NCBI GenBank assembly: GCA_000151295.1
Contig: GG745362.1
Span: 280,167 to 344,166, forward strand
Reading direction: 5' to 3'
Source of the DNA: Allomyces macrogynus ATCC 38327
Lineage: Eukaryota > Blastocladiomycota > Blastocladiomycetes > Blastocladiales > Blastocladiaceae
DNA: 64,000 nucleotides
Part shown: in pieces, positions 1-11,200 of the stretch
Numbering within the stretch: the stretch's first letter is position 1
How the letters are laid out: the number at the start of each line of letters is the position of its first letter
Position numbers and translations under genes: made by a program
Notes under the pieces: model-generated
Databases searched by the model: none
What the model was told of the DNA's origin: nothing
What the model saw: the letters and a program-made list of their open reading frames with translations, nothing else

Positions 1-330
1 CAGGGGCGCTGGCCGGCCTTTCGGGCACCCGACGCGCGTGCGGTCGCACATTGTTTCAAGTCTTCATTAACCAGCAACACCTGCCTCAGAATGCATCTTC
101 TCGAATGTTTTCTCGTTTCTCGTTGATGTGCGACCGCGTCGTTCCTGCTCTCCGTCATCCACGACGCTCGTTCGCTTCGGCGGCGACCGGGTCGCGCAGC
201 CACTCTCCCTCTCCTCCTGCACCCTCGTCCTGCCCTCCCGCCGCCGCATTGCGCGCCGCGTGTGTAACTCCCGCTGAACACGCACGGAACGTGGTCGCCG
301 CACCTGCAAACCCGCCGCCGATCCCGGCCA

Positions 331-636
331 CTAGGTATCCATCCGTTGCGTCAGTCTCTCTCCCTCCATCCCTCCTGATCCCGCTCGAGACATGAACGTT
401 CGCGCGGCCGACATGACGGCGGCGTTGGGGTTCACTTTGCTGAGCACCGAGACAACGTAAACGCTGAGTCCGGCAGCAAGCAGCGACTGGTACCCGGCCT
501 TCATGGCCTCGGCCTGGCACACTTTCAGCGGGACGAGGTGCGGGTGTTGCGCGGCGATGCGGTCGGGGAAGGTGGGTTACTGCGCGGTCGCGGTGGGGGC
601 GGCAGGCCGAGTGGTGGGCGGGGTGGTGTCGGACAT
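331..636 (-). CDS. Possible small single-span membrane protein, fragmentary
   Basis: I do not recognise this gene. On the minus strand a Thr/Pro-rich start (MSDTTPPTTRPAAPTATAQ) at 636 runs into an in-frame TAA. The same frame then continues with a plausible protein stretch holding one hydrophobic segment (GYQSLLAAGLSVYVVSVL) followed by a polar tail. The TAA sits in a GCA|GTAACC context that could be a splice donor, so an intron is possible. The alternative is a nonsense mutation or chance coding in GC-rich DNA. The gene would be divergent from the Sec7 gene starting at 1077, and about 440 bp would separate the two starts. The 3' end is unclear. Only the hydrophobic segment is directly visible. 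Confidence 0.3.
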
Positions 637-1076
637 GGCGGTGGTGGTGCGGTGCGCGAGGTTGCGATCGTGTGGTCGTCGCGCTGGTGGTCCCGGCGCT
701 CTGTCGTCTTGCTGGTCAACGTCGCCGGCAACGATGGCGGCGGCTGCAGCCAGCCAACAACAGCCCGAAGCAAAACGCGTGCGGTGGAGTCGTCACGCCA
801 CCTGCGATATCTCTGGCACATCGACGCGACCGAGTGTCTCCCGCTGTCGGCTGCCACCCTCTCCACCATGATCGCGCGCGTGGCCCGCCGCGCGGCGTCC
901 GCGTGCGTGCCGGGTCGACGACGACGCCGACGCGGGCGCGGCTTGCCGCAATGGACTCGCGTCGACACGCTTACCTCCTTGTTCTGACCCACCTGCCCCC
1001 GATCCGGGGACCCGCCCATGCACGCGCTTGACCCCGCTCCTCCTCTTCCGACCGACCACTCCTCGACCCCGTCGAC

Positions 1077-4000
1077 ATGACCAGCCTACCGCACCCGCAG
1101 CCGCCGGACTTGCTCCTCTTGCCCAATCCGGACGGCTCGGCTGCCACCGCTGTACCACGCACGCCCAGCGGGTCCGCGCCGCGAGCCAGCTGGGTCCACG
1201 CCAGCGGTCCCGGCGGGTCGTGGGTCCGTGACGCGTCCGACGCGTCCACCCACGCGCCCAACGACAACAACAGCGCGGCGGCCGTACCATTGCCGCCCGA
1301 GTACGGGTCGACCGCGGCACTCGCGCCACTGCCGACACCACCAACCGACGCGGTCGGTGGGGAGAGTGACTCGGACACGGCCGACCTCGTGGCGCGCACC
1401 AATGGCGGCGGGTCGCGGCACCGCGCACCGTCCGCTGCACGCCGCATCGCTGCACTGGCCGCGCCATCCACAAACTCGACCGACCGTAGCGTCCATGGCA
1501 GCAGCAAGCGCCGGTCGGGCGCACGCAGCCGGTCCGCGAGCCGGCTCGAGGACGCGCCGCCACCGCCCGTGGTCCCGGCCGACTTGCCGCCGCTGGTTCT
1601 CGGCCAGTTACCGTCGACGTCCACGCGCGCACCGGCACCCGAACCGACTCATGTGCGGCAAGGAAGCGGTGGCGGTGGCGGTGGGCCCGGCGTCGGCACG
1701 ACGCATGGGATCCCGGTCGGTCCTCGCGGCCGCTGGGATCCCTCTGCCGTTACCGCCGTCGCCGACGCTCGCGCCGACCGCGCCGTCCGAACCTCTGATA
1801 CCCGACTTGGCCCTGGATCCGCCCGTGGTCGTGCACGCGCGGCACCACTCGGACTCGACCAACCCAGCCCCTTTGACGAATCCCTGTCTTGCGCGCGTGA
1901 ACACGAGCACCGTCACCCGCCCCACCACCACCACCACCCCCTCCTCGCACCGGCGCAGTTCGTCGACGCCCTCATGGGCCGCGCCGACACACGCCTTCTG
2001 GGACGGGGTGTCGGGTACGCCCGAGATTGTGACCTACTTGAAAAGTTCCGAGTCGAAGGCGGATTTGTTGATGCTCGGGAAAGCGACGCCAGCGCCCGAT
2101 CCGAAAAAGGAAGAAGCGATTAAGGAGACGCCTGGTGAGTTTATTGCGCGGATGCAATTGACCGTGTCGCGCAAGGAGTGGGGCACGCTGTTGGGTGGTA
2201 ACGGCGCGTTCTTTAATGCGGCGCGCATGTGTTTTATGGCGCGGTTCCAGGTGGGTGGGGTCCCGATTGATATGGCGTTGCGGTACGTTCTTTGGTGTTG
2301 GTGGTGCGGAGGTGGGGAGGGTGTTGGAACTGACTGGTGGATACGCCATACACAGCCAGTTCCTGCTCGAAACATCGCTGCCGCGGGAATCGCAGCAGAT
2401 TGAGCGCATGGTCGCGGCATTCGCAAGCCATTACGCGAGCCAGAACCCAGACTTGTTTGCGGCCGGCGTGGATACGGCCGAGGCGCTCGCGCTTGCCCTG
2501 CTCATGGCGCACACGTCAATTTTTAACCGGCACGCGCGCAGTACCATGATCCCGCGCGACTTGTGGATCCGGAGCGTGGCTGAAGGGTACCAGCTACCCG
2601 TGGAAATGGCGACAGTGCGTTACGACGGCACTGTGTGACTGCTACTGGGTCGCGATTGACGCGCACCTGTGCCTCGCTAGGTCTTCTACGACAACATCCG
2701 CGCCGCCGAATTCGTGCTCGCCGAAGACGACGCCGCCGTCCGCGGAGAGCTCGTCGGCACCACCTCGTCCACCTCCACGTCATCCCCACGCACCCCGTCC
2801 CTTCTCCCGACCTCCCCAACCTCGCTCGCGACCCCGATCCGCGCACGCACGCCCATGGCGCGCACCGTCTACCGAATGGTGCGCGAGGGTGCCAACGCGA
2901 CCTTGGCCGCGTACCTCTACCCGCCCGGATCCACCGCACCCGCGTACCTGACTGGGAACGACGCGTTTGCCGGGATCGCGCCGCACAAGGGCCGCTTCGA
3001 CCCGCTGGCGCCCGCGGACGCCCCGCACGTGTGGGTGCCCAACCGGCCAGCGAAACTCGTGCGTCGGACGAGCGCGAATACGTCGCCGACCAAGTCTCCT
3101 GGATCGGCGAGTGCGGTTCCGGCGGGGTTGCATGATGCGTCGACGGACGTGTTGTGTGACCGCGTGAGCAGTGGCGCTGGGTCGCCCGACTCGTCCACGG
3201 CCGCATCGGCGGTCCCACCGTCCACGCCCACGAGTGGGACGTCGGCCAAGTGCGTGCGCGTCACCGTGACCAAGCGCGGCGTCGTGCGCCGGCTGTCCCT
3301 TAGTGACGCGGGGAAACTCCCCGGCGCCTTGCCACCAGGGGACGTCGGGTCCAGCTCGCGCCTGTTCGGCAACATCGGCCGCGCGGGGGACTGGTACCTG
3401 CTCCTCACGCAGGCGCAGGTGCTCGTCTGGCGCAAATCGTCGTGGGCTGCGTCACTCGACTGGCGCGCGGCGAATGCGGCCACGCCCACACCCGACTTGG
3501 TCCTGTCGTTGCTGAACGCCGTGTGTCTTGTCGACCGCGCGCCGGTGGGATCGTTCACGGACCCGAGTATGCCGCGGAACACGATGCGGTTGATTTTGCA
3601 CGTGCCGGATGGACGCGGTGGGGGATGAAGCGGTGGGGGTGAAAGAGTACGTGTTCCAGGCGGCGACCACGGGGGATGTCTGGGATTGGGTGACCAAGAT
3701 CAATTATGCGGCCGCGATGCGCTCCGTCGGGACGGTGTTACGGTGCCTGCCGCGGCCACCGCGCCGGCCACGCAGTCCGCGCTCATGTACTACCAGCGGC
3801 CGCGGACGCCGACGCACCCGCAGCCGACCGGGATCGACGAGGACAGCGAGGGGGCCTCGGCGTGTGCGGGGTACGACGATAACCAGGTAGCCGTCGTGCC
3901 CACGCGGCGGCGAGCGGGGACTCTAAGCATTCCGCGCGCCGGGACCGACACGACGTCGGAACGCGATGGCGCCGGCGCCGCTCGCGCTTCTACCGCCGCG

Positions 4001-4715
4001 AATCGATACAGGCCCTTTGTCGACAACGACCACGTCGCCCCCACCCTCCCCGTCCCCCTCGATGGCCTCGGCGCTCGCCGCGCTCCTGCACTTATCCGCC
4101 AGCGACCGGTCGCGCGCGCGCGCCGCCGCGCGGTCGCGTCGCGGGACTGCCGAATCGGCCACGTCCAATACGACGGCTGGCACCAGCCAAACCACCCTTG
4201 CCCCCGCTCCCCTCGCGCACCCGCCGCCGCCGCTGGGGAAATCGCGCACGCTCTTGCTCACCCGGCGCCGCACGGACCTCGCGGCGTTCGCGTCCCGCGC
4301 GCGTGACCGCGCGGTCCATGTGCGGCGGACCTACCGGCAACTTGCGACGCTGGTCCCTGTGGACCAGCGATTTGTGGCTCCCGGGTGGAAGGCTGCGGTG
4401 AGTGCGTGCCGGAACGCGGCAAGAGAGTGCAGGTTGGCCGCGGTCGAGGCGGCGATGGCGGACGCGTACGTCGCGGCGATTGAGGGGGAGTTGGTCGCGT
4501 GCGCGGGGGAGGAGGAGGGAGTGGGGGAGAGGGAGAGGGAGTATAGTGCTGGGCCAGCGGGGGCGAGAGTGGCGCCGTGGGGGGTGGACGCGACACCGCG
4601 CACGGGTGATGGCGGCGTGGGACTTGCGTCGGTCGGATCCGTGGCGGTCGTGCCAGGAGGGCCGGTGGAGGTGGGGGTGGGAACGACACCAGTCGTGGTG
4701 GACTTGTTGAACTGA
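1077..4715 (+). CDS. Sec7-PH Arf guanine-nucleotide exchange factor (fungal Syt1/Yel1/EFA6-like)
   Basis: This is predicted to load GTP on Arf-family GTPases at membranes. A long Ser/Pro/Gly-rich N-terminal region (from 1077) precedes a Sec7 domain at about 2120-2700. Recognisable Sec7 blocks are IDMALR, LPRESQQIERMVAAFASHY, a DTAEALALALLMAHTS helix and VFYDNIRAAEFVLAEDD. Two introns keep the frame exactly: 2283-2355 (GTACGT..CACAG, joining ALR to QFLLE) and 2615-2680 (GTGCGT..GCTAG, joining EMAT to VFYDN). A PH domain follows at about 3360-3715 (GDWYLLLTQAQVLVWRKSSW ... VFQAATTGDVWDWVTKIN), then an Ala/Arg-rich helical C-terminus. Frame changes are needed near 1670-1740, 3610-3620, 3735 and 3970-4090, partly at G-runs. 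They may be assembly indels or unrecognised introns. The usual catalytic Glu position and the TDLHN motif are altered (GTLLG, TSIFN). Family identity is firm; exact structure is not. Confidence 0.75.
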
Positions 4716-5446
4716 AGGGGACGGCTGACGGGACGGGACAGAACAGGACGCGATCGTGTGGGGTTGTACGATGAAATGAGAATCGAGTGTGCCTGCCCCG
4801 TCCAGCCGGTCACGGTGCTTTTGCGTGTGGGAGAGGTCGGTGCCGGCCTGGGAATGCGACATCAGGCGCACGATGATGGACCACCAACCGCGACCATGAT
4901 TTGGGAGTGTCAGCGACCGCGGCCAAAGGGAGGACGGGCGGGCGTGCGTGGGGACCGCGCTCGAGACATCTGCGCCGTGCGTCCGTTGTTGACGACAGGA
5001 TTGGGAACACATGTTGTGGCCAGTCTCGCAAAGACATCAAACATCATACAGATATGGCCGAGACAAGGGTATGCTGACCCGGCCATCTTGACGAAGAGTG
5101 CTGCAGCACGTGCCAATATCCCCAGCTAATGATCCAACGCGCCTCAATCGACAGGTAACTAAGAATCTTTTGCCATGGGCAACGGCGTGGCAATCATTGA
5201 CGTGGCCCTTTCGTCGATCTTGAAAGTCTTGCCTCCACTGCCCTGGTCCTCATGGTGAACGTGCCGCAGCTGGTCGGGGGCGATTTCCCCGGCCCAGTTC
5301 GTGGGCGGTGACGTGGAGCACAGTCGGCTGATCCAAATGGGCAAACAAGGGCAAGCAATTGAGACCAGCGCCCTTCCAAGTCATCCACAAGTCATACATC
5401 GTCCATTTGTTGACTTGGATGATCGATGTCAAAGGATATGGGCCAG
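4716..5446. other. Intergenic region between Arf-GEF and F-box-like gene
   Basis: No convincing coding frame, RNA gene or repeat was seen here. Reading frames on both strands are short and lack domain-like sequence. The right end presumably holds the promoter of the gene at 5582. Confidence 0.5.
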
Positions 5447-5454
5447 TATATAAA
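5447..5454 (+). promoter_or_regulatory. TATA box of the F-box-like gene
   Basis: TATATAAA lies about 128 bp upstream of the ATG at 5582 and just left of a C/T-rich leader. A longer in-frame ORF starts at 5426, but the TATA element falls inside it. That supports translation starting at 5582. Confidence 0.5.
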
Positions 5455-5581
5455 GGACCTGCGGACCCGCACCTTGTCCAGCATTGCTCACGCTTTCCAC
5501 GGCACCCCGCTCCCTCCCTCTTGCATTCACCAAGCCCGCTCTTCCGACGCATCACCCCACCGTTCTCAACACGCAGCAGTA

Positions 5582-7168
5582 ATGCTCTCTGACGCAGCAT
5601 CCGATATGAATTCTCCCTCTGATGATGACCCAGCCGCCAAGGCGGCGACTCAAGTCCAGCAAGTTCCAGCGCTTGATGAACTCCCGGATCTTGTGCTTCG
5701 TGCCATCATTGACCACATTGCCATCGATTCGGAGACAGTCAGTGACATGAAGGTCATAGACCCCCAGACACGCACGCTTGTTCACCTTGCCAAGACATGT
5801 CACACTCTGCGAAAGCATGCGTCTGAGGCTCTTGTGCAAATGTTTGGGGCAATTCGTGTCGGGCCGAATAAGCAATCAGGCACGCTTTGCCTTGCCCTTC
5901 CGCCGCGAATGCACAAGCAAGGCGAAGACGCAGCGCTTTGCCCCCTTGCCGTTGCAACCGAAGTGGCCTCCATGGATTTGCTGCCAGCCACCGCGATGAT
6001 TGTTCCCGCAACTTCGATTCGCCGTTTGATGATCTACCAACCCTACAACCTTACCAAGCAGCAACAGCAGCCGGAGCGCTTTGGTTCTCCCGTTCTGCTT
6101 TCGGAGCTCCTTGCTGGTCTGAACAACATTGGGACGCTCGTGTGCACTACTCCAGGCTTGCTCTACGTCATCGCCACTGTTGCACCACATGTGACGCAGA
6201 ACGTCAGCACCGTCTTGGTTTACTCCTCGAATATGAAGGGGCGCAAAGAATCACGCCGTATGCAAGCTGTCACGCTGCCACGGGCACGAAAATTTGCTCT
6301 GCGTGGTAGCGGCACTCGCACCATGACGCTGAAGGGGTTTCCCAGCTTGCCGAAATGCATGGCGCTCGAAATTTCGGGGGCCGTGCAGGAGCTGGACATC
6401 GCGACTCGTGATGCGTTTCTCCGTGTCTTGGGTGTGCTTCGCACCACCCATCATCTCGTCTGGACAGCAGTGGCTCCCTATTTATACCGTGCCAAGCATC
6501 AATTTGGGCTCGACATTAAAACTGGTGTCGGTCAGAAACTGACAAGTGCAGTTGTGTCGCACTTTGTAGCAGCTTGGATTTTGCCACACCTTCACTGGCC
6601 AACCGCTTTGGGTCTGCACCCCACGCTTTTTGGAAATAGTTATTTTTCTCTTCACGGTGATCTCGTTGCTCTGCTCTCTCTCGTCTCGTTGACACTTTGC
6701 GAAGAAGCCTGGGCCTGGCTGACTTGGGGTCAGGTTACGCAGCTCGCAGCGTTACCACACCTTGCCCAGCTGCACGCGAGTGTTATCAAGAAGCAATATG
6801 ACGATCCAGGCAACCCGAGTCCGCTCGCGGCCCAGGTCACGTTCAAATCACTTGTGCGGGTCTCGACGGAGCCCCCTTTTATGGAGTTTCTGCAAGAGTG
6901 CACGTTACCTGTTCTCGAAACGGCTACGCTGAACATCTGGAAGTGGCACGTCGACGGCAAGCCATTATATATCCCACGTCATATGCCACGACTCACGCAT
7001 CTCGAGCTTGTCCGCCAACGTGAACTATCTTCACGTGGTCAAGTGATCAAGCTGGCTTTCCCATTGACTGACGCGATTCGCAAGAACGCACCGCTTCTGC
7101 AAGAGTGTACGGTGATGGTGCCTCAGAGCGACGCTGAGGATATAGATACAATCCAAGTCGCTGTGTAG
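5582..7168 (+). CDS. F-box-like / leucine-rich protein, copy 1 (528 aa)
   Basis: This intronless gene encodes a protein with an acidic N-terminus and then an F-box-like helix set at about residues 30-85 (LDELPDLVLRAIIDHIA ... VHLAKTCHTLRKHASEAL). The rest is irregular leucine-rich sequence like that of F-box/LRR substrate adaptors of SCF ubiquitin ligases. It is a clear paralogue of the gene at 18616-20199. They share the LPDLV start, a TCHALR/TCHTLR helix, a QPSG/KQSGTLCLALP block and an xMxVPAxxxRRL block, and lengths are nearly equal (528 and 527 aa). I chose the start at 5582 because it lies downstream of the TATA box and matches the paralogue's length. Substrate and function are unknown, and the F-box call rests on pattern only. 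Confidence 0.7.
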   Translation: MLSDAASDMNSPSDDDPAAKAATQVQQVPALDELPDLVLRAIIDHIAIDSETVSDMKVIDPQTRTLVHLAKTCHTLRKHASEALVQMFGAIRVGPNKQSGTLCLALPPRMHKQGEDAALCPLAVATEVASMDLLPATAMIVPATSIRRLMIYQPYNLTKQQQQPERFGSPVLLSELLAGLNNIGTLVCTTPGLLYVIATVAPHVTQNVSTVLVYSSNMKGRKESRRMQAVTLPRARKFALRGSGTRTMTLKGFPSLPKCMALEISGAVQELDIATRDAFLRVLGVLRTTHHLVWTAVAPYLYRAKHQFGLDIKTGVGQKLTSAVVSHFVAAWILPHLHWPTALGLHPTLFGNSYFSLHGDLVALLSLVSLTLCEEAWAWLTWGQVTQLAALPHLAQLHASVIKKQYDDPGNPSPLAAQVTFKSLVRVSTEPPFMEFLQECTLPVLETATLNIWKWHVDGKPLYIPRHMPRLTHLELVRQRELSSRGQVIKLAFPLTDAIRKNAPLLQECTVMVPQSDAEDIDTIQVAV

Positions 7169-7242
7169 GCCGCCAAGATGATGAGTAATGTCATATTTAG
7201 GTGATTAAGTATGATTGAGAGATTTGAAATGGCTGGAATGCA

Positions 7243-7880
7243 TTATAGTGGTTTGGACATCAATGGCAAACAAATATTCGACACTATCTTGAAGCAGAAG
7301 GATGTGTCAGGATTGTCCCCTGTCCGATGCACTGCATGCATAGCAACAGCTTGTACCATGGCCATATCAGTGAAAACAAGGCGTTTGACGCGCCTCAGAT
7401 TGGCAAGGAGGTCCGTAGAGTGGAGTAGCAGCAAGTTTGTCCGACTTGAGACCAAGCATGCGCTGCGGTGATAGAATTCTCGATCCAACAGCACGTGGAG
7501 ACACCACGAGAACACTGATCCATGTCAAAGGAGCAACCATGCCTGCTGATAGCTAGTTTGCGTTGGTCGCGATGCTTTAACCAGTGCTTGAGATCGCAAG
7601 CGGACACAGGACAACAAGCTTGGAGTCTGAGTCGTTTTGAGGGCGCACAAGGTAATGCGTTTCCGCCTAGCCATCGGGTTCGATGTGCACACCTGCTGTG
7701 AGCCAGAGCATTGCGCAGCAGGATCGCGCAGAGCATCACGTCTTGGCGAGGCGCGCAAGCGAGCGTAACATCCTCCGGGCGAGCTCGGAAAGAAGAGGCC
7801 ACTGAATGAATTATCTCGGCAATTACGTCGGCCGGGAGCGCAACAAGCGATATTTTTCGGGACAAAGGTCGGCGCAACAT
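7243..7880 (-). pseudogene. Decayed third F-box-like paralogue
   Basis: Two pieces on the minus strand match the intact copies in order. The first is an F-box-like piece near 7760-7860 (ISLVALPADVIAEIIHSV ... RARPEDV). The second is a leucine-rich piece near 7330-7430 (LLANLRRVKRLVFTDMAMVQ), which matches LLADLTCVKRLDFTDLTLAR of the 18.6-kb gene. The pieces are in different frames and the sequence between them has lost recognisable similarity. The copy lies tail-to-tail with copy 1, which suggests an inverted duplication followed by loss. No intact reading frame spans it. Confidence 0.55.
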
Positions 7881-8293
7881 CGGGTGCAGGACTCGCGCCG
7901 GGCGTCGTGTCAGAGAGGGTGCAAGAAAGCTTTTGAAATAACTCGTCGTCGACTTGCTTGAGGACTGGGCAGTATTCGGGAGGTATAGTGCGAGTTGAAG
8001 GAAGATCGACGAGAAATGGGGAGGAGGCGTTAGGGTAAGCCAATGTGTCAGGGGCGACTAAGCAGCGTGATTGCATCACAACATTCCACAAACGTGGACG
8101 CGCCACCCTTCATCGTTGCATTCCAAATTGACAATAAAAAACTTGACATAGCCTTGTCTTGTATATCCAGTTCGACCTAGTATTGCCTGAACGCCGATAG
8201 ATTGATGGTAAGCTTCGTTGGACATGGTACTGCCTGTCTTCTACAATCCATTTCATTGAAATAACGAAGTCGTCCACCTCAAGTCGTCAACCG

Positions 8294-11200
8294 TCACTCA
8301 CTCCGCAGCGAATTCCCACCCGAATCAATCAGTTGAGCAAGTTCGGCATGCTCCTTGAGCACCTGTGGCGGTACGAGGAACAGCAGCGCAACGACGGTGC
8401 GCGCTTTGCTGCGCATGCGGCGAAACGCGACAAAGTGCACGCCCATGCCAAGCGTAAGCATTCCAACCACAGCCGCGACAAACACGGCAATGCACGCCGT
8501 CGTCGCGTCCTGAACTTGCGCGAGTACCAGGTTGCCAATCGTCGTGTCGAGCGCAGTCAGCTGCGACCGGATCGTGGCCGAGAGCGACTGCAGCTGCACC
8601 CACATGGGATGCAGCGGCGACGGCAGATGCACGGTGATAGCGCCCTTGGACGTGAGTACCGTCACGGGGTCTACACAGTCGTGGCCGTAAGCGTCTGGAA
8701 GCGGCCAGGTTGTGTGAGAGTCGTCAGCGCGTACCAATCGTGCCCGAAGTCAGCAAACACGCAGGCGCAGCCAAATCCACGAACTGCATCGCGAGGTCAA
8801 TATACGAGGTGATGAGCGGGTTGAGCGGCATGGTCGCGCTGGCCAGTGCCGGGTTGCTCACGGCGTTGCTGATGCTCAAGGTCGCATTGGTCAGGTAAGT
8901 CGTGAACTGCGGAAGGACGACCGACAGGCCGTTCGGGTCGGCGACAAGGTTGGTGTGCAAGTGGAAGAGGTCGTCGAGAACGCCACGCAAAAATTTTACG
9001 TTCGAATCTGTCAGCATCAGCACGCAGTACCCTTGGTGAGTGAGAGCCGGCGTGAAAGAAACGAGCCAAGCAAAGATGAAGTCGCACCGCCAGAAATTAA
9101 GCTCACATCAGGGAGCACCATTTGCCGCAAAAGCAGCTGCGTGAGCTGGACCCTGTGCCGGCGCTCAATTGAATGCGCCATAATTGCCATCAGGCTGGCT
9201 GCCGACACGGTCCTAAGAGGAGAATGCCCCATGGCTTTTCAGTACGCTGGTCCACGCCACGGCCCGCACGCAGGAGGATGCAAAGTTCCTACGCACCGGA
9301 ACGCGATCAAAAACATGCCGACTGTGAGCACGGCGAGCACCAAAAATGCGAGTATCAGCGCTCGCGTGAGCCGCGACTTCATGCTCAAGCGTCGCGTCTC
9401 GTCGATCCCGCCTGCCACGGCCCGGGCCTGGTGCATATCAAACTCGGCCATATCTGCGTCGGCAAAGTCGCTCACCTCCTTGAACGCCTCGATCTCCTCG
9501 TCGACCATGGTGATCATTTCAATGGCGGAACGTTTGCCCATGCCGCGCGCAATACCGAGGATGCGCGACTCGATGGCCGCGTAGCGCTTGATGGGCTACG
9601 CATTTGGTGGGGAGCACAATTATGAGAAATGTGATGCCAGCAAACGGAGACGTGGGTACCGACCTTGAACAGAATGTACGCGCCAAGTGCAAGCAACGAT
9701 ACGAGTGCCGCAACCATGATCAGAAGCGACTGCAGATTGTTTTGCTTGGTGAGAGCCGAGAAAGTGTCGATGCCGCGCTGCGGCAATACTTTGAGCGCGT
9801 CCAAGATGGTGAAAAAGTTATCTACAGCCGGATCATTCCAAACGTGAGGTGACGGTCGATCAGGGATCACAACAGCTCATTTGCGATACATACCAAAAAC
9901 GAAGCGAATGCCGGGCGTGTTGGCGGCAAGCTCAACCGTCAAGTTGCCGACGCGCGGGTACCCAAGGGCCACGCCGCCCGCCGTTGCGAGTGTGTGCACA
10001 AGGTCGAGCGTCGTCATGCTGCGAGGTTCAAAGTCGTGCAGGTCCGGGAACGTGCTGTTGATGGCCGTGTAGGCGCGATACATAGGCTGCGACCCTGCTA
10101 GCGCCGCTGCATCGTTCGACAGAAACGGCATCACATAAGCCGTCAAGTTGCCCCAATTCGTGATCAATGACGCCCGTGCCGTCGCGTAGTCGGTCGTCAT
10201 GCGCGCCGAGTAGGTCGGCAAGCGCACAAACCACGACGTGTAGAGAAGTCGGTGAATGGCATCGATCACGTTCATCGCGTATTGCCGCGAGAGCTTGGCC
10301 CAGTAGAAGTTGTAGGTGACGACGGTCTGCGTTGCGGCAAAGTAGGTGATGCACGTGACGAACCCGGCAGAGAGAGCGGCCAGGTAGACGAGGCCAATGG
10401 CCGACATGGGCACGCCCTGCTGCAGCGGGCGCGTCGCGCGCGTGATGAGCATGCGCCGGTGTTCAAGTAGCAGTCGCTGTTGCTTGGTCATGGACGCACC
10501 TATGGAATTTCGCTTTGTCAGCGAGGAGCATCCGTCAATCGCGCAAAGATGAGCGAGGAAGACGCACCCGACGTCTGCGACCCCGTCGTGTATGGGATCG
10601 GCTGGTGCGGAGCGCGCACCGTCACGCGCGGCGCCGACAACGGTGGTGCCCGTGGAGCCGCGGTCGGCTTTTCGGGCTTGGTCATGGGCTTTTCGGGCCC
10701 GAGAAACGGATCATGCGACGCCGGGAACGTGGTGCGTGATGAGTCGACAACATCGCCAGTAGTGCCCATGGGCTCGAGTCCTTGGCTGAGAATCGGCGCT
10801 TGCCCGAGGTTCGGTGCTTCGCGCAACGATGCCTCGCGCAGCGACGCGTCGAAGCTCGGGTCGTCCCAGTCGATGGCGGCGGGCGGTGGGGTATCCGTTT
10901 GCAGGTCGTGGTCGTACGAGTCCTCGACGTCACCTGAAAGTCACGGGCGGGGAGAGTGTGAGCGAAGATAAGAAGGGGGACGAAGGCGTGAACAGCAAAC
11001 GAACCGTCTTCGGCTACAAGAACACGAACCAGTTCCGGGTCCGGGTGAGTGAAGTGTGAGTGACGCGACTAAGAGCTGGGCGACATTATACCGATTTCCA
11101 GAATATGCCCGGCCTTGATCGCGTTGCCTTCGACAGCAATCAGGAACTGCGAGTACGACCGGAGGAGGCGCTTGGACTGGAAAATGAAGCACATTGTCAG

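Noticed and set aside
155..1638. Long open frames antisense to and overlapping the Arf-GEF N-terminus
   Set aside because: They are Arg/Pro-rich translations typical of shadow frames in GC-rich DNA and carry no domain sequence.
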